From assembly GCA_013215165.1 (NCBI GenBank), contig JABSRG010000031.1, positions 1 to 40,142 on the forward strand: 40,142 bases of DNA, given 5' to 3'. Of this stretch, positions 24,230 through 32,318 are shown one piece after another (position 1 is the first letter of the stretch; every line of letters begins with the position of its first letter). Below the pieces are notes generated by a model. The model had not been told where the DNA came from, searched no databases, and saw nothing but the letters and a program-made list of their open reading frames with translations. The stretch is from Opitutales bacterium. Lineage in GTDB: Bacteria > Verrucomicrobiota > Verrucomicrobiia > Opitutales > JABSRG01. A program made the position numbers and the translations under genes.

Positions 24230-24249
24230 GCAATCGCTCTCGCGATCAC
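24230..24249. repeat. 20-base word shared with 33061-33080
   Basis: GCAATCGCTCTCGCGATCAC is identical at 24230-24249 and 33061-33080. Weaker similarity continues for a further dozen bases (CCNACGNAAC). Both copies are in intergenic sequence and in the same orientation. The word contains ATCGC...GCGAT symmetry. It is too long to expect by chance in 40 kb. Confidence 0.75.
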
Positions 24250-24310
24250 CCTACGAAACTCCGATCGCCCCATAGCTCTGTTTGGAACCTGGTCTCATTA
24301 CTAGAAATGG

Positions 24311-24575
24311 ATCACAACTATCCCATAATTTTGACCACAGATTACACGGATATTCACAGATCTTTATGAATAAGAGAGATTTACGAAAGAGATAATCGTC
24401 CACGGAAATCTATGGGATAAAGCGTATGGATACTTCGCCAATTCGCAGGGTGTTCACGTAACTTTCATCCTTCTAGAGGACAATCATAAACACCTAATAA
24501 CAAAATACTTATCTGTGTATATCTGCGTAATCCGTGGTCTAGGAAAAATTCGAATTCCTATGGGATGACTGTGGA
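24311..24575. repeat. R2 inverted-repeat element (MITE-like)
   Basis: Outer arms about 50-60 bases long face each other. The left arm at 24311-24361 includes CCACAGATTACACGGATATT and the right arm at 24511-24575 includes its diverged complement, from ATCTGTGTATATCTGCGTAA to CCGTGG. The right arm continues into GGAAAAATTCGAATTCCTAT and matches the left-edge copy at 25-74. The roughly 150-base centre encodes nothing recognisable. This looks like a non-autonomous repeat or the empty remains of a cassette like the one that holds the GxxExxY gene. Confidence 0.72.
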
Positions 24576-24603
24576 AATGGATTATCTTGCGATATTCTGA
24601 TCG

Positions 24604-24855
24604 ATGAATTTATTTAGCCCGGTGACTAGAAATACGATCGTATCCGCAATAGAAAGTGGAAAACCCTTCAGCCTTCTTATGGCAGATGGGAAAAGTTATC
24701 CAGTGCCGCACAGCGATTATATATCGCTTTCCCCAAAAGGAACTTACGTCACTGTTTATGATGATGATGAGCATTTCTTCGTCCTCCCACTGCTCACGAT
24801 GACTGGCGTATCATCAATGCTGGAGGCAAACGGGGGTGACGCCGAATCAAAATAG
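24604..24855 (+). CDS. Small conserved-looking protein of unknown function
   Basis: An 83-residue acidic protein starting at an ATG at 24604. The pattern PFSLLMADGKSYPVPHSDY (about 21-39), SLSPKGTYVTVYDDD (about 41-55) and FFVLPLLTMTGV (about 58-69) resembles short proteins I recall as frequent in Verrucomicrobiota and Planctomycetota, with an ADG...VPHPD...D-x-x-x-H layout. No function is known to me. It is predicted as a small beta-rich soluble domain. It stands alone between the R2 element and the convergent iclR, so it may be part of the accessory patch. Confidence 0.7.
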   Translation: MNLFSPVTRNTIVSAIESGKPFSLLMADGKSYPVPHSDYISLSPKGTYVTVYDDDEHFFVLPLLTMTGVSSMLEANGGDAESK

Positions 24856-24890
24856 ATGCGTGCAATGAAAGGCTGCTCACCCATCAACAA

Positions 24891-25613
24891 TCAGCTCACT
24901 TTTTCCAGTTCATCCAAGATCGCATCGGCTTCGGAGATCCGTCCTGGAAACTTCTCATCCTGCACCAGGGCCAGCACACCCACCAGGCCCCGGTCGACCC
25001 GAATGGCCATCGCATGACGCCGAACACCGTTGTCGTTAAACCAACGATCACTGAGTAGTCCGCGATCTTTCGCTCGATTCACAAACTGATGTGCTGTCTC
25101 AGCATCGACTGTCGTTCGCTGCCCTGTCTCTGCCCATTGCCAGAGTGGTTCCTCCGGAAAGGGATCATCACCGAAAGCCAATTGCATCGCAAAGAGCGCA
25201 TCCAGCTCCATACTCTTACGAGTCGCACCGATACGAATACGCACACGGTTCATCCCGTTAGAAGGCTCAGCTCGATCGATCATCACTAAGCTTCCCCGTT
25301 GCGCCACAAAGAGCTCCACAACAAAGCCAAAATGCTCCGCCAAATCAGTCAACCGCGCAGCTGCGGGCTTAAGATCTTCTGGAAAATGCTCATGCATCGG
25401 GACTAAGCGCTGGAGCGCCCGATAGGCCTTAGTTTCCGATGAACGCCGCACCATGCCACAAGCCTCTAGACTCTGGAGACAACGCAATACAGAGCTCTTC
25501 GGCCAGGCAGTCCTACCGGCCAACGACTCCAGGCGGACGTGCCCCTCCTGCTCAAGGATTTGGAGGAGCTCAATACCTCGGTTTAGCGCCGGTGCTGGCT
25601 GCTTTTGTTCCAT
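24891..25613 (-). CDS. IclR family transcriptional regulator
   Basis: A 240-residue protein from the ATG at 25613; an in-frame GTG at 25634 would add seven residues. The winged helix-turn-helix (about 8-62) has ALNRGIELLQILEQEGHVRLESLAGRTAWPKSSVLRCLQSLEACGMV in the usual IclR layout. The C-terminal effector domain (about 75-240) includes the typical LGVLAL-like strand VDRGLVGVLALVQDEKF. Ligand unknown. It is divergent from the KAP NTPase gene across 125 bases, so it may control that gene. A partial copy of its 3' end lies at 23675-23849. Confidence 0.9.
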   Translation of the reverse strand: MEQKQPAPALNRGIELLQILEQEGHVRLESLAGRTAWPKSSVLRCLQSLEACGMVRRSSETKAYRALQRLVPMHEHFPEDLKPAAARLTDLAEHFGFVVELFVAQRGSLVMIDRAEPSNGMNRVRIRIGATRKSMELDALFAMQLAFGDDPFPEEPLWQWAETGQRTTVDAETAHQFVNRAKDRGLLSDRWFNDNGVRRHAMAIRVDRGLVGVLALVQDEKFPGRISEADAILDELEKVS

Positions 25614-25738
25614 TGGGAATAGGCCTAGACTCACGAAGGCGACCGTGCAAGCACCCAGAAATAAGTCTTATGCGACCTCGGGGGAGCATAGGCTCTAAAG
25701 GCTCGATTTCTCATAACTCCTACCCAATCTAACCGTCG

Positions 25739-28528
25739 ATGTCCGATTCCAACGCCACGTTTTCCGAAAATCTTCCCGCGAAATTCATCTATCGCTGGGA
25801 GGATACTGCGTTTCTCCTAAAATTCAGCGAGCACCCCTGGACGGCGAATGCGGATGTCATCGAATTCTGGGTCACCGAGGACGGGCAACTCTCTCCATTT
25901 GCCGAAAAGTCATTACAAGAGTTCTTGCCCGAATACTATGAGCGCTTTATGAGCGGTGAGCTGGAAAAACGTTGGCGCAGTCCAGACGCAAGGGACCACC
26001 TCATCCGTTTTGAAACCAGCCAACTTAAAGCGCGTTTCGCCATCCTGACTTCAAAATTCCCCAAAACCGGCTTTTGGGATCCCGAAAGGCTCCAGCGGAT
26101 TTTCCGCATGGTATCTAATCATGCAGCACGTGCTGAATCGCTTGCTCTAACTATGCATCGGGGGCCGGTGACTGACGCATCTTCAGTGGTCGAAGACTTC
26201 CAGCGTGGTTTAGCAGAATTTCGCGCTAAGCAAAAGGATGGCTCTGTAGTCGCTACACTCAAAGAGGTCTACTTCGTCGTCACAGATGAAGGTGTTTGGA
26301 ACATGCTCCAGAAAGCCCTCGAGTTTGAGGAGGAGACGCCAACGCCCACGGACCGAGCGCACTTGGCAAAGGTAGATCGCGACTACGTTTCCATCACGAG
26401 CGACTTGAACCAGTCCCGCAGCATTATCGCTGATGACACGCTCAAAACCGCCCGAGAAACCCGCGCACTGGCTTCACTCATGATCGCCCGGGCCACCCAG
26501 CCCCCGCTCGCTATCGGTCTCTTTGGCAATTGGGGCCAGGGTAAGTCGTCCTACATGCGCCAGCTCTACGCCCAAGTTCAATTACTGGCCGACAACACCA
26601 AACAGGCTCAAAAAGCCGATCCAAAGGCAACCAGCGACTTTCATCCCAATGTCGCTCAAATCGTTTTCAATGCCTGGCACTACATCGACGCCAATCTCTG
26701 GGCCAGCCTGGTTACGCACATTTTCGAAGAGTTGGCCCGGCAAGGACAAGAGCTGTTCGACGCAGATGACCTCACTCGAAAATCATTCATCGAACAGACC
26801 GACCGTGCCAGCGCGATCGGCAAAGAGATCATCAGGCTCGAAACCGCAGAAGCCAAAACACGTCAAGACCTCGAAACCTGCCACCTCCAAGAAGCCCGTA
26901 TTGAAAATGGCGAGCTGGAGCTAGAAACGAAAGAAAACGAGCCAGAGCCGCACTTTGTGGACGAAGCCGTTCATGAGATTCAAGGCCTACTCGGAATCGA
27001 CGCGAAACAAGCCAAGGACTTCGCTCAAACCGAGCGTGAGATCCATCGATTCTGGGCATTGGTGCGCGTCTGGAAACAGTCAGGTTTTATCAAAAAACAT
27101 GGCTTCCCCCTCGGCGTTCTAGCCGTTACCGGAGTCCTGTTTGCCGCCATTGCAGTGGACCAATTTTCTGGAGCTCGTTGGCTCAGCGACCTCCAACAAG
27201 TCATCACCGGCTTGGTGAGCTGCGCAATACTCGCAGCCGGGTGTCTCACAACACTGATGCAAAAGGTTAACCGTGCCATGTCCGTCGCCGTCGGCGCAAG
27301 AGGACAGGCAGAGGCCTGGATCCACATGCGCAAGCAACAGTTGGAAAGCCAGCTCCAGGAGCAACACACTAAGCTGGAAGCCGCCCGCTACGAACAAGAG
27401 CGTGTGCATGCGGGCATCGGCCTTTATCAACACATCGACCAGGCTAACGAGCGCAGCGAATATAATGATGCACTGAGTATCATTAACCAGATCCGCAAAG
27501 ACTTCGACACCCTCAGCACCTTGCTGAAAGAGGGCCGGAAAGGCGAAAGAGATGAGGTTAAGATACCCCAGATCAACCGCATCATCCTCTACATTGACGA
27601 TCTCGATCGCTGCCCTCCACATCGCGTCGTCGAAGTGCTCCAAGCGGTCCATTTACTTCTCGCGTTCGATCTGTTTGTCGTGGTGGTCGGAGTCGATGCG
27701 CGCTGGCTATTGCATGCGCTACGTAAGGAATACTCCGCTTTCGGCGCCCTAAAATACGAATCTGCCGAAGACACTGAGGAGGCAGCCAACGAGCAGATCC
27801 TCCGCAGCCCCTTCGAAACGACTCCCATCAACTATCTAGAAAAAATCTTCCAGATCCCCCTGGTTTTGAGCCCTCTGGATGATACGGGATTCGGACGCCT
27901 CATTGAGCGGCTGCTTCCCGAGGAGGGCGGCACTCAACAAATCATACCCTCTGGAGGCGATCCCAAGCCTCCGCCAAAAAAGGCTCCGAAAAAATCTACC
28001 CGAAGACCCGCTCCAAAGAAGAAAGCCATACCACCTAGCTTCGATACTGCGCTCCTTCAGCGCGAACAGCTCAAAATCAGTGAGCACGAGCGCGATTTCC
28101 TGAAGACGCTCCACCCGTATATCGAAGTAGCGCGTTTAGCAGTGCGCCTCGTCAACATCTACCGACTGCTTAAAGCAACACTGCCATCAGACGAACTGAC
28201 CGCATTTGAAGGATCCGCTGAGGATCCAGGTAACTATCGCCTAGCCGCTACGCTCCTTGCCATGCAGGTCGGATTTCCGGCATTCTTTCGGCGCGTCCGT
28301 GTCCTCGAGGAAGAAGGTCTTTTGTTTGGTGAGATCGAACAACTCAGCCTCAAGGAATTGATCGAGCACGTTTACGCAACCGATCAAAAAGAAGGGCGCG
28401 CCGAGTGGGCCTCACGTCGCTGCGAACTCCTCCGCTGCGTCGATGCGGCCAAAACTGAAGACTCCACCAGCTTTTCAGCGTCCGCGATTAAGACCTGGAT
28501 CCCGCGCGTCGGGAGATTTGGAATCTAG
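25739..28528 (+). CDS. KAP family P-loop NTPase with membrane insertion
   Basis: A 929-residue protein. An N-terminal domain of ~220 residues that I do not recognise precedes the KAP core. The Walker A motif is GNWGQGKS (263-270) within PLAIGLFGNWGQGKSSYMRQLY. The strand VAQIVFNAWHYIDANLWASL (about 300-320) is a KAP hallmark. A long insertion follows with a charged coiled-coil-like stretch (about 345-430), two membrane helices (about 455-475 and 488-508) and a second coiled-coil-like stretch. Walker B is IILYIDDLDRCPP (about 613-625), followed by VVVVGVDARWLLHAL. A Lys/Pro-rich linker (about 742-765) precedes the C-terminal helical part. KAP NTPases are membrane-associated, and some belong to phage-defence or plasmid functions. 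No partner gene lies on the same strand. Confidence 0.92.
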   Translation: MSDSNATFSENLPAKFIYRWEDTAFLLKFSEHPWTANADVIEFWVTEDGQLSPFAEKSLQEFLPEYYERFMSGELEKRWRSPDARDHLIRFETSQLKARFAILTSKFPKTGFWDPERLQRIFRMVSNHAARAESLALTMHRGPVTDASSVVEDFQRGLAEFRAKQKDGSVVATLKEVYFVVTDEGVWNMLQKALEFEEETPTPTDRAHLAKVDRDYVSITSDLNQSRSIIADDTLKTARETRALASLMIARATQPPLAIGLFGNWGQGKSSYMRQLYAQVQLLADNTKQAQKADPKATSDFHPNVAQIVFNAWHYIDANLWASLVTHIFEELARQGQELFDADDLTRKSFIEQTDRASAIGKEIIRLETAEAKTRQDLETCHLQEARIENGELELETKENEPEPHFVDEAVHEIQGLLGIDAKQAKDFAQTEREIHRFWALVRVWKQSGFIKKHGFPLGVLAVTGVLFAAIAVDQFSGARWLSDLQQVITGLVSCAILAAGCLTTLMQKVNRAMSVAVGARGQAEAWIHMRKQQLESQLQEQHTKLEAARYEQERVHAGIGLYQHIDQANERSEYNDALSIINQIRKDFDTLSTLLKEGRKGERDEVKIPQINRIILYIDDLDRCPPHRVVEVLQAVHLLLAFDLFVVVVGVDARWLLHALRKEYSAFGALKYESAEDTEEAANEQILRSPFETTPINYLEKIFQIPLVLSPLDDTGFGRLIERLLPEEGGTQQIIPSGGDPKPPPKKAPKKSTRRPAPKKKAIPPSFDTALLQREQLKISEHERDFLKTLHPYIEVARLAVRLVNIYRLLKATLPSDELTAFEGSAEDPGNYRLAATLLAMQVGFPAFFRRVRVLEEEGLLFGEIEQLSLKELIEHVYATDQKEGRAEWASRRCELLRCVDAAKTEDSTSFSASAIKTWIPRVGRFGI

Positions 28529-28586
28529 CAAAAAGATAATACATTACTTCAAATTGCTTCTGTACAGATCAAGAATTTAAATCCCG

Positions 28587-29144
28587 TCAGGCTGACTCGT
28601 CGGCAAAGGCACCTGTCGCATGCTGATAGCAAAAGTGAAACAAGACCTGCCATTCCAGATCTTGAACCTGCAGGCAAAACTGTTCTAACGCTCCTTGCTC
28701 AGAGAGGCCACGCTCACACAACTTCACAAACATAGTCGCATCCCAGTTGCTGATCCATCGCGCCAACTGAGACTCATTGAGATCTTCCATCTGAGCTAAG
28801 ATCGCACCCGCACCTTGTGCGATATAGCCGTAGACTGGATGATTACCCGCTCGCTCCACCCAATACCGAGCATTCGGATAATCCCCCTCATGACGGTGAA
28901 TAATAGCATGCCATAGACAAGCCGAAGGGTCTGTTCGTTGGGCGACAATGTCGTGCGCCGCATCGATCTGGTTATAATGTAAAAGGATTCCCGTGGCACA
29001 GAGTGTTGTCCAAACATTATCTCCACTGGAAAGTGCCGCCTCGACCTGCGACCTCAAGGACCACTCAGTTCTGAATCCCCGCCCAAGTGACATGTCGGGG
29101 GCCTCCTGAATACTTTGGTCGATGCTTGCTGGATAGTCATTCAT
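28587..29144 (-). CDS. Conserved protein of unknown function with HAIxHRHEGDYxNARYW signature
   Basis: A 185-residue soluble protein. The most distinctive part is LWHAIIHRHEGDYPNARYW (about 77-95) with VERAGNHPVY following. I recall this pattern from a widespread but uncharacterised family in bacteria, where W-H-x-I-x-H-R-x-E-x-D is conserved together with the R-x-G-x-H-P-V-x motif. The His/Glu/Asp-rich signature could bind a metal or substrate (inference). A C-terminal stretch (LEQFCLQVQDLEWQVLFHFCYQ, about 151-172) also looks conserved. It is 46 bases upstream of the AsmA-like gene's stop-side neighbour order, on the same strand, and converges with the KAP gene. Confidence 0.7.
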   Translation of the reverse strand: MNDYPASIDQSIQEAPDMSLGRGFRTEWSLRSQVEAALSSGDNVWTTLCATGILLHYNQIDAAHDIVAQRTDPSACLWHAIIHRHEGDYPNARYWVERAGNHPVYGYIAQGAGAILAQMEDLNESQLARWISNWDATMFVKLCERGLSEQGALEQFCLQVQDLEWQVLFHFCYQHATGAFADESA

Positions 29145-29190
29145 GCGTGTTTACTAACATGGTCGGACTATCTTAGTCCAGAGCACCTTT

Positions 29191-31572
29191 CTAGCGCCCC
29201 AGAACACCCTTAAGCGCGTCGACACCGCGTAAAAGATCAAGAACTGGATTTGCTGGGTCCGCGTTGTCCGGTGCTGTCCCGTCAGACGAACGCGCCTTAT
29301 CACTATCAGACTGTTCCAAAAATTGAGTGGCCTTTCCTTTAACTAGTTTTAGAGCCCATGAGCGCACCGCGTCGAAATTTGGATTTTCCAGAGTTCCTCG
29401 GATACTAAAGGGGAGCTTACTCCATAAAGCGTAGTCACCGCGCATGCGGCCTTCGGACATACCAATGTTCTTTGCCCAGTCAGCGACCTCACCCTTCGCA
29501 CCCAGCGTCAGGTCCATGCGCATGGCTGAACTCATCAAGTCTGTCCAGCTCGAGCTGTTAACCTGACCTTTCAGTTCAGCGTAAAAATCATGCCCCTTGA
29601 GCTCCGCCTGATCAATTTTGAATAGGCCATTTGCAGCACGCTGACCTTTAAAAGAAAAAGTCTCGAAACCCACCTCCTCAAGACGCCGCACGATCCGCTC
29701 AAAATTTCCCAAGTAGGATTGACCAGGTAGAAACGACAACCCTGCCACGAGCCGTGTGCCCGAACGAATGCTATTGAACATCCCCTGTGCCGGAACAGCA
29801 ATTTGCCCGTCTTTAGCCAATAAGTCCCAGTTTATATTGAGTGATTCACCCAACAAAGACAAATCGCTTGCCTCGGAGGAAAATTTAAAAGTCCCACCAA
29901 AATCTGCATCGACCAGTTCGGCCCCACCGAGTTGACTCAAAACACTCCGAGCTGACAAGCCCCGCAAAGCTGCCTCGCCATCCAAAACGAATCGATCGTC
30001 AACTCGGGTCAAGGTGGCAGCCTGAGTCACATTACTATCGAGAAACTGGAATCTGCCGTCTTCGAGGCGGACCTGACTACCCGAGGCCACTACCCGAGCG
30101 CCTACATTATCCAGGCCAAACACGTTATTGATATTGAGTCGATTGACCTCCAGCACCACCTCCAGATCTCGCGGAAACCAAGGCCCATCTACAGGTACCT
30201 GTTCTGCAGCTTCGGGCTCAATTGTTTTCTGCTGCGGCAATGCTGAAACAAATCCTCCGATCGCCTTACCGAGGGATGCATAGTAAATCTTATCTGCCCG
30301 CGCCTCCATGCGCACGGGAAACGCCACATCAGCAGGTACCGAAACGTTTAAGTTTACAGCCTGACTCATCTTATCTCCGTCACTGACACGCACCCGCGCG
30401 CCTCCAGCTATACCCTGTCGCGCATTCCACAACAAGTCCATGCGATCGACATCCAAGCGCTCATCCGTCGACTTCAATCGGTTACGAGCAGTCCCTGTGA
30501 TTCGCATACCCATATCATCGAGCATGGCTCCATTCACCGAGATGCGATAGCCACTGGCGAGATCTGGGCTATCCAAATCCCCCTCCACATCGACAGTCAG
30601 CCCGCCAGTCAGGAAATCGTAAACGCCCTCGAGCCGAGAAGAAACCACCACTGGACTGAGCTCCTGACCCAAAGCTGCAAGTAGCGGCTTCAAATCGCCT
30701 GAGTCGAACTTACTCTCACCCTCAAAACGAATCCTAGGCTGCTCAGTAGGTAGAAAGGCCTTGCCCTGAAACAACTCATAAGTGCGCCCCGAGAGGCTCG
30801 TATGCGTCGCCAAAGTTACCTGAACCGCTCCATCGACTGTGACAGAGGTCAGATCGAGACCATACTCTCCAGAGAGCGGTAAATCATCCACACCCTTCCC
30901 TTGAAAAGTTCCAGAGACCTCTCCCGCCGTAAATACGCCCTCTCCGTCCAGCTCGACAAAACCCTCTAGCTCACCCGCCAGTGAATCTAACATCCCCTGA
31001 TTATACTCATTCTTCTCGTAGTGCCAATCCGCATTGATCTGCCCGCGACTACCAGGCTCCCAATCTCGCACGCGCAGTGATAGATCCAGACTACCTTGTT
31101 CGGTTTTAAGCAACATCTCGAGGCTACCGCTGCCCACACTCATCCACTGAGCCAAACCCAGAGAGCCCAATAACTGCGTCATATCTGGCGGCCCTGCGTC
31201 TTGGGATTCAGCCGCTTCCAAATCATTTGATTCATTCAAACTCGTCGGCAATGTTTCCAAGCGCAGCCCAGTGACGTTCAACGTTTCCACCACCAATCTG
31301 CCAGTGCTCATGGTATCCGTCCAGCGAACGTCCAGTTCTGCGTCCTCGATACCGGCAACCACCGACCCCTGTTTGAAATGCGCACCTTGGATAGAAACAC
31401 CCCCCGGGCCGATAGATAAATTCTCGATCACTACGTCATCGACGTAAGTCGCGACAATCGCCCGCACCATCGGTTTCTGCACCGCAGGGATCAAGAGCAC
31501 CCCCATACATAAAATCACCAAAAACAGGCCTAACCCGCCGCATATCAGCAAGACTTTCAACCAACGTTTCAT
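29191..31572 (-). CDS. AsmA-like large periplasmic protein with N-terminal membrane anchor
   Basis: A 793-residue protein. An AAGGAGG Shine-Dalgarno on the minus strand at 31586-31580 stands seven bases before the ATG at 31572 and only one base before the ATG at 31578, so I choose 31572 (MKRWLKVLLICGGLGLFLV). One N-terminal membrane helix is followed by a long beta-rich body: VVIENLSIGPGGVSIQGAHF near 45-65, then repeated strand patterns, and a late LSARSVLSQLGG...VDADFGGTFKFSSEASDL typical of AsmA C-terminal domains. A short Ser/Asp-rich linker and a helix end it. AsmA-like proteins are proposed lipid-transport bridges between inner and outer membranes. The gene lies 25 bases after yqgE. Confidence 0.83.
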   Translation of the reverse strand: MKRWLKVLLICGGLGLFLVILCMGVLLIPAVQKPMVRAIVATYVDDVVIENLSIGPGGVSIQGAHFKQGSVVAGIEDAELDVRWTDTMSTGRLVVETLNVTGLRLETLPTSLNESNDLEAAESQDAGPPDMTQLLGSLGLAQWMSVGSGSLEMLLKTEQGSLDLSLRVRDWEPGSRGQINADWHYEKNEYNQGMLDSLAGELEGFVELDGEGVFTAGEVSGTFQGKGVDDLPLSGEYGLDLTSVTVDGAVQVTLATHTSLSGRTYELFQGKAFLPTEQPRIRFEGESKFDSGDLKPLLAALGQELSPVVVSSRLEGVYDFLTGGLTVDVEGDLDSPDLASGYRISVNGAMLDDMGMRITGTARNRLKSTDERLDVDRMDLLWNARQGIAGGARVRVSDGDKMSQAVNLNVSVPADVAFPVRMEARADKIYYASLGKAIGGFVSALPQQKTIEPEAAEQVPVDGPWFPRDLEVVLEVNRLNINNVFGLDNVGARVVASGSQVRLEDGRFQFLDSNVTQAATLTRVDDRFVLDGEAALRGLSARSVLSQLGGAELVDADFGGTFKFSSEASDLSLLGESLNINWDLLAKDGQIAVPAQGMFNSIRSGTRLVAGLSFLPGQSYLGNFERIVRRLEEVGFETFSFKGQRAANGLFKIDQAELKGHDFYAELKGQVNSSSWTDLMSSAMRMDLTLGAKGEVADWAKNIGMSEGRMRGDYALWSKLPFSIRGTLENPNFDAVRSWALKLVKGKATQFLEQSDSDKARSSDGTAPDNADPANPVLDLLRGVDALKGVLGR

Positions 31573-31579
31573 ACCCATT

Positions 31580-31586
31580 CCTCCTT
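31580..31586 (-). promoter_or_regulatory. Strong ribosome binding site for the AsmA-like gene
   Basis: AAGGAGG on the minus strand. Spacing of seven bases to the ATG at 31572 selects that codon over the ATG at 31578. Few other genes in the window show such a site. Confidence 0.85.
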
Positions 31587-31597
31587 GGAAAAAGACC

Positions 31598-32173
31598 CTA
31601 GTTCACTGACGGATCATCCGGAGCGTCGGCGAGAAAGCGCATCTCTGGTGACACTTCGCGAATGATAGTCCGCCACAAATCATCCCCCTGCACATCCTCC
31701 AAAGCGTCGCTGCTTACAGGCGTTACCACCCAGGAATCTTGCTCAAGCTCACCTTCTAATTGCCCCTGAGACCAGCCGGAGTAACCGACAAATCCACGCA
31801 ATTCTATTTCAGGATCATGACTGATAAGCTCGCGCGCCTTGTCGGGATTAATACCGAAGTGGAGTTGAAACCTACCTTGTTCCAGGTGCCATTGCCAAGC
31901 GGTCAAAATCATCTGGTCTGGCGATGCGGGACCGCCTACATATAAGGGCACGTCCGCAAGATCTGTATAGGAAAATTTCCCATCAAATTGAGCCAAAGAC
32001 TGACCCATAGGGCGATTGAGGATCACTCCCAGAGCTCCATCATCCGTCGAATGGGCCGATATGAGGACGACTGATTTGTTAAAATTCGGATCCTTTAGTT
32101 CTGGATGAGCCAGCAACAACGAGCCAGCCAACGCGCTTACGCTCTCGGTTTGTCCGAATTCACTATTTCGCAT
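31598..32173 (-). CDS. YqgE/AlgH family protein
   Basis: A 191-residue protein starting at the ATG at 32173 (MRNSEFGQTESVSALAGSLL); a TTG at 32182 is the only longer choice. Family signature: LAGSLLLAHPELKDPNFNKSVVLISAHSTDDGALGVILNRPMG (about 14-56). The middle strand VPLYVGGPASPDQMILT is also typical, as is GFVGYSGWSQGQLEGELEQDSW near 128-149. The family (DUF179) has a conserved fold but an unclear biochemical role; AlgH was linked to alginate regulation in Pseudomonas. It is first in a minus-strand run with the AsmA-like gene and is divergent from lexA. Confidence 0.93.
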   Translation of the reverse strand: MRNSEFGQTESVSALAGSLLLAHPELKDPNFNKSVVLISAHSTDDGALGVILNRPMGQSLAQFDGKFSYTDLADVPLYVGGPASPDQMILTAWQWHLEQGRFQLHFGINPDKARELISHDPEIELRGFVGYSGWSQGQLEGELEQDSWVVTPVSSDALEDVQGDDLWRTIIREVSPEMRFLADAPDDPSVN

Positions 32174-32261
32174 ACGTGCCAAAGAAAACCTATACCCCCG
32201 CTTTGTTCAATATACTTCGCAAAAAGACGCGCTGGATTCAAAAAATAACCGATTCCTCACC

Positions 32262-32303
32262 TTGACAGTGAACAAAAGAGCATGTAACCAAACGTTCATG
32301 CTC
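32262..32303 (+). promoter_or_regulatory. lexA promoter with candidate autoregulatory operator
   Basis: A perfect -35 TTGACA lies at 32262-32267 and a TGTAAC -10-like box at 32283-32288 (15-base spacing, suboptimal). Overlapping the -10 region is an inverted repeat: GAGCATG (32278-32284) and CATGCTC (32297-32303), extended inward by AAC/GTT with one bulged T. Placement on the lexA promoter fits a LexA operator, but the sequence is not the Escherichia coli or Bacillus type. The promoter is seen; the operator function is inferred. Confidence 0.55.
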
Positions 32304-32318
32304 CAGTTTCCCGCCGAT

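Larger units (their letters stand above)
24130..24603. other. Non-coding accessory region with repeat elements
   Basis: No convincing gene. It contains a 20-base word at 24230-24249 shared with the lexA-hld spacer, the inverted R2 copies described separately, and between them about 150 bases of AT-rich unique sequence including another CTATGGGATAA word near 24412. It lies between the cysE fragment and a small gene. Confidence 0.6.

Noticed and set aside
27119-27652. Minus-strand 177-codon frame
   Set aside because: Lies entirely within the KAP NTPase gene, including its membrane helices and Walker B; a shadow frame.
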